A DNA stretch of 64,000 nucleotides from Arthrobacter sp. CDRTa11 (GTDB lineage: Bacteria; Actinomycetota; Actinomycetes; Actinomycetales; Micrococcaceae), in NCBI RefSeq assembly GCF_026427775.1, contig NZ_CP044532.1:5097233-5161232 (forward strand). Direction: 5' to 3'. This document shows, in pieces, positions 61,573 through 64,000 of this stretch; the stretch's first letter is position 1; the number at the start of each line of letters is the position of its first letter. A program made the translations under genes and the position numbers. The notes below the pieces were generated by a model. That model had not been told where the DNA came from. It saw nothing but the letters and a program-made list of their open reading frames with translations, and did not search any database.

Positions 61573-62546
61573 TACTTCTTCTTCCTGTTCTTACGTTGTG
61601 GCTGGACACGCTGTCCCTTGGCTTCGATGACTGCAGCCGCGGCTGCAGCTTCGGCTTCAACATCCGCCTTTTTCCCGCCCAGGATGGGCAGGGCCGGAAG
61701 GCCCTTGGCGGCACGGCGTTCGGCCAGGGCCTTTGCTGCGGGGGATCCCGGCGTCGGCATGCGGCGGATCACGAAGAACTGCTGGGCCATGGTCCAGAGG
61801 TTGGTGGTTGTCCAGTAGATCAGGACACCGATGGGGAAGTTGATGCCACCCACGCCGAAGACGATAGGCAGGATGTAGAGCATCATCTTCTGCTGGCGCA
61901 TGAAGGGGCTGGCCATGGCCTCTTCGGACATGTTCTTGGCCATGATCTGCTTTTGGGTGATGAACTGCGACGCCGTCATGGCCAGGATCATCACAATCGA
62001 GAGAACATAAACGGCAACAACGTTGCCCTCGGGATTGTGCAGCAGGGTTGCCGAGAGCGGGGCACCAAAGATGGTGGAGTCATCAAACTGCAGCACCTGG
62101 TCATGGCTCATGGCCCCCATGCCCTTGCCCTGGTCCCGGGCGGAACTGATTCCGGAGAGGACCTGGAACAGTGCAAAGAAGAACGGCATCTGGATCAGCA
62201 TGGGCAGGCAGGCCGAGAACGGGTTGGTGCCGTGCTTCTTGTACATCGCCATCTGTTCCTGCGCCATGGCCTGGCGGGACAGCTGGTCGGTCTTGCCCTT
62301 GTACTTGTCCTGGAGCTTCTTCAGATCAGGCTGGAGCAGCTGCATGCCGCGCTGCGCTTTAATCTGCTTGACGAACACTGGGATCAGGGCGGCACGAATG
62401 ACCAGCACCAGCCCGATGATGGACAGCGTCCAGGTCCAGCCGGAGGCTTCCGGCAGCCCAATGGTGCTCAGGCCCTCATGGAAGCCCACCATAATGACCG
62501 ACACAAGCCACTTGAACGGAAACATGATTGTTTCAAAGAAGTCCAT
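61572..62546 (-). CDS. yidC: Membrane protein insertase YidC
   Basis: 324 residues, Oxa1 family with five membrane segments; the conserved block QMPFFFALFQVLSG and the cytosolic hairpin (QLLQPDLKKLQDKYKGKTDQ) are clear. There is no large periplasmic domain, as in Gram-positive forms. Basic tail (QRVQPQRKNRKKK) for ribosome contact. 16 bp after yidD. Confidence 0.96.
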   Translation of the reverse strand: MDFFETIMFPFKWLVSVIMVGFHEGLSTIGLPEASGWTWTLSIIGLVLVIRAALIPVFVKQIKAQRGMQLLQPDLKKLQDKYKGKTDQLSRQAMAQEQMAMYKKHGTNPFSACLPMLIQMPFFFALFQVLSGISSARDQGKGMGAMSHDQVLQFDDSTIFGAPLSATLLHNPEGNVVAVYVLSIVMILAMTASQFITQKQIMAKNMSEEAMASPFMRQQKMMLYILPIVFGVGGINFPIGVLIYWTTTNLWTMAQQFFVIRRMPTPGSPAAKALAERRAAKGLPALPILGGKKADVEAEAAAAAAVIEAKGQRVQPQRKNRKKK

Positions 62547-62562
62547 ACGATATCCCTATTCG

Positions 62563-62952
62563 TCAGGCCGCAAGGCGGCCTTCTCCATCAGTCTGAGCAG
62601 CCAGGTACTTGTCCGGATTGTTCAGCACAACAATTGTGGGGGTCTGGTTTTCAGGCCAGTGCCGGTGGCCGGCGGGGACGTGGTCCACACCACCGGCATT
62701 CCATGGATGGCAGCGTACAAGGCGGCGGGCTGCGAGCCAGCTTCCCTTGACGGCGCCATGGACGGTGATCGCTTCAAGGGCGTAGGCCGAGCATGAAGGA
62801 AAGAAACGGCACACCTGGCCGTACAAGGGGGAAATCACCTTGCGGTACGCCATCAGCAGCAGAATGAGGAGATTGCGGGGCAGGTTCCAGATAGCCCTGC
62901 CCAGGACAGCGGGCTGAAGGAAGCGGACGACGGCGGCAGTTACCTTACGCAC
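62563..62952 (-). CDS. yidD: Membrane protein insertion efficiency factor YidD
   Basis: 129 residues from GTG 62952, which overlaps the rnpA stop by 8 bp and has AGGAAGGGA upstream. The family core is YRKVISPLYGQVCRFFPSCS and YALEAITVHGAVKGSWLAARRLVRCHPW, with conserved Cys residues. Assists YidC. The longer frame to 62988 is unlikely because it lies within rnpA. Confidence 0.93.
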   Translation of the reverse strand: MRKVTAAVVRFLQPAVLGRAIWNLPRNLLILLLMAYRKVISPLYGQVCRFFPSCSAYALEAITVHGAVKGSWLAARRLVRCHPWNAGGVDHVPAGHRHWPENQTPTIVVLNNPDKYLAAQTDGEGRLAA

Positions 62953-63355
62953 GCTGTGTCCCTTCCTGTGTTGTACCCGTTGAGCCATTGGCGGCAGCCC
63001 GCGGAAGGCGGCTGCCCAACCGGTTCATGTTCGATTCCAGTGCGGCATTGTAATCCGCCAGCAGTTGATCCCAGCTGGCGGCCGCGGACGCGGGCAGCGC
63101 CCGGACCACTATGGCAAACCCGGTGCCGTACTCGCGAAGCGAGGCCGCACCGGCTTCTCTCAGTCTCCTCTTAACGAGGTTCCTGACCACAGCGTTCCCG
63201 ACACCTTTGGAAACGATAAACCCGATCCGGCTGGGTTCGTCGGCAGCAATGGCTGCCGTATATAACACTACGTTCCGGCGCCCATTGCGGACACCGGAAC
63301 GTACGGTTGTTGAAAAATCGGTTGAAGTCCTCAAACGGTTGCGGGTGGCCAGCAC
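62945..63355 (-). CDS. rnpA: Ribonuclease P protein component
   Basis: 136 residues from GTG 63355. The RNR-type motif is SKGVGNAVVRNLVKRRLRE, with the N-terminal RLRTSTDFSTTVRSG. Binds the catalytic RNA that matures tRNA 5' ends. 41 bp after rpmH, its usual partner. Confidence 0.95.
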   Translation of the reverse strand: MLATRNRLRTSTDFSTTVRSGVRNGRRNVVLYTAAIAADEPSRIGFIVSKGVGNAVVRNLVKRRLREAGAASLREYGTGFAIVVRALPASAAASWDQLLADYNAALESNMNRLGSRLPRAAANGSTGTTQEGTQRA

Positions 63356-63396
63356 CTTAAACTCGCAAAGAAAACGTCTACCGACGAGTCAGTTAT

Positions 63397-63534
63397 CTAG
63401 GCCGACAGTTCGGTGCGGCCCTTGCCACGACGGGCTGCCAGGATGGCGCGGCCGGCACGGGTACGCATACGAAGGCGGAAGCCGTGCTTCTTGGCTCGAC
63501 GGCGGTTATTCGGCTGAAAAGTCCGCTTGCTCAC
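63397..63534 (-). CDS. rpmH: 50S ribosomal protein L34
   Basis: 45 residues from GTG 63534 with GGAG 8 bases before: [20 protein letters not shown] then [19 protein letters not shown], the complete, invariant L34 pattern. First gene of the rpmH-rnpA-yidD-yidC-jag block; its position marks the dnaA side of the origin. Confidence 0.97.
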   Translation of the reverse strand: MSKRTFQPNNRRRAKKHGFRLRMRTRAGRAILAARRGKGRTELSA

Positions 63535-64000
63535 GTTAGTTACTCCAGTGGATCAAAGGTGCGCCCACCCGATCAATAAGGGGAAGAACTGGCCGACGCT
63601 AAGTTTTGTATATGCACGCTTCCCCCGGCTGCTCGAACGCACTGCGTTTGAGAGATTCAGATAGGGCCAAAAAGCGGACACAAAGGACTTCACAACGTTA
63701 GGGCAAAATGCACACCCGAGTCAAACCGGGAGGTGCCTCCACGTCTATCCCCAGGTGTGGCTAACCCGCACCAACAGGCTGTGGATGAACTGGCTCACAG
63801 GCCCTGTTTTCGAACCACACCCGTGTAATTATCCACAAGCTACTTCCCAGCTATCTTCTGGCGTTTTCATCCCCTAGAGTGGCTCAGTAGCCGATTATCC
63901 ACGGACTGTGCATAACCCTGTGGATGAAGCGGAGCCAGCATCCTGGTTCCAGACTTGGGGCTGCAAATAATGCAGGCAAGCAAGTTTGAGGAACTGATTG
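63535..64000. other. rpmH-dnaA intergenic region with DnaA boxes (right edge)
   Basis: No gene is visible to the window end. DnaA boxes: TTATCCACA at 63829-63837 (perfect), TTATCCACG at 63895, reverse-strand boxes at 63780 (TGTGGATGA), 63907 (TGTGCATAA) and 63919 (TGTGGATGA), and a weaker TATCCCCA near 63746. They are mixed in orientation, unlike the 12-bp arrays at 54.8-55.2 kb. Expected to hold the rpmH and dnaA promoters and part of oriC. Confidence 0.8.

Noticed and set aside
63970..64000. An ATG near the right edge as the dnaA start.
   Set aside because: No ribosome site, and the first residues (MQASKFEEL) do not look like a DnaA N-terminus; dnaA is expected further on.

Overview
The window is high-GC actinobacterial chromosome lying next to the replication origin. 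From about 43.3 kb to the right edge the gene order (cca, NUDIX, murJ, trxB, trxA, parB, parA, rsmG, jag, yidC, yidD, rnpA, rpmH, then DnaA boxes) matches the origin-flanking block known from Mycobacterium tuberculosis and other actinobacteria. dnaA itself should lie just beyond the right edge. The style of the proteins and the accessory content point to Micrococcaceae (Arthrobacter/Pseudarthrobacter); that is an inference, not a measurement.

Region 1 (1-23.3 kb) is an extracellular polysaccharide locus of two convergent operons. The plus-strand operon (1-9.75 kb) encodes a sugar-nucleotide epimerase, two DegT-family sugar aminotransferases, a NeuD-like acyltransferase, four glycosyltransferases and a Wzx-type flippase, most of them overlapping by 4 bp. 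The minus-strand operon (23.3-9.65 kb) starts with a giant secreted repeat protein (dimethylformamidase-like head, Ig-like and DUF4082 repeats). It continues with a lipoprotein glycoside hydrolase, a triple glycosyltransferase fusion, a rhamnosyltransferase-like protein, two Wzz-like proteins and a Wzy/ligase. Together these look like a Wzx/Wzy pathway making an amino-sugar-containing, perhaps rhamnosylated, polymer.

Region 2 (23.6-43.3 kb) is mixed: an M18 aminopeptidase, a Tat-exported intradiol dioxygenase, an ABC exporter with its two-component system, a PAP2-lipid kinase fusion, an MFS/DeoR pair facing a MORN-repeat protein, an ABC-F ATPase, a lipoprotein penicillin-binding protein, an HxlR/NAD(P)-reductase divergent pair, a carotenoid-type oxidoreductase with a GT87 enzyme, and an apparently lower-GC island of very small ORFs with strong ribosome binding sites.

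Region 3 (43.3-51.8 kb) is the conserved left part of the origin block: histidine phosphatase, cca, NUDIX, murJ, a separate pseudokinase-like membrane protein, then trxB-trxA behind a promoter with exact SigR/SigH-type spacing.

Region 4 (51.8-57.8 kb) is the most striking part: about 6 kb without a credible gene, holding nine parS sites and two arrays of DnaA boxes spaced almost exactly 12 bp apart. The last parS is also the stem of the parB transcription terminator. A tenth parS lies inside parA. Region 5 (57.8-64 kb) is parB, parA, rsmG, jag, yidC, yidD, rnpA and rpmH, all on the minus strand, followed by DnaA boxes upstream of the expected dnaA.
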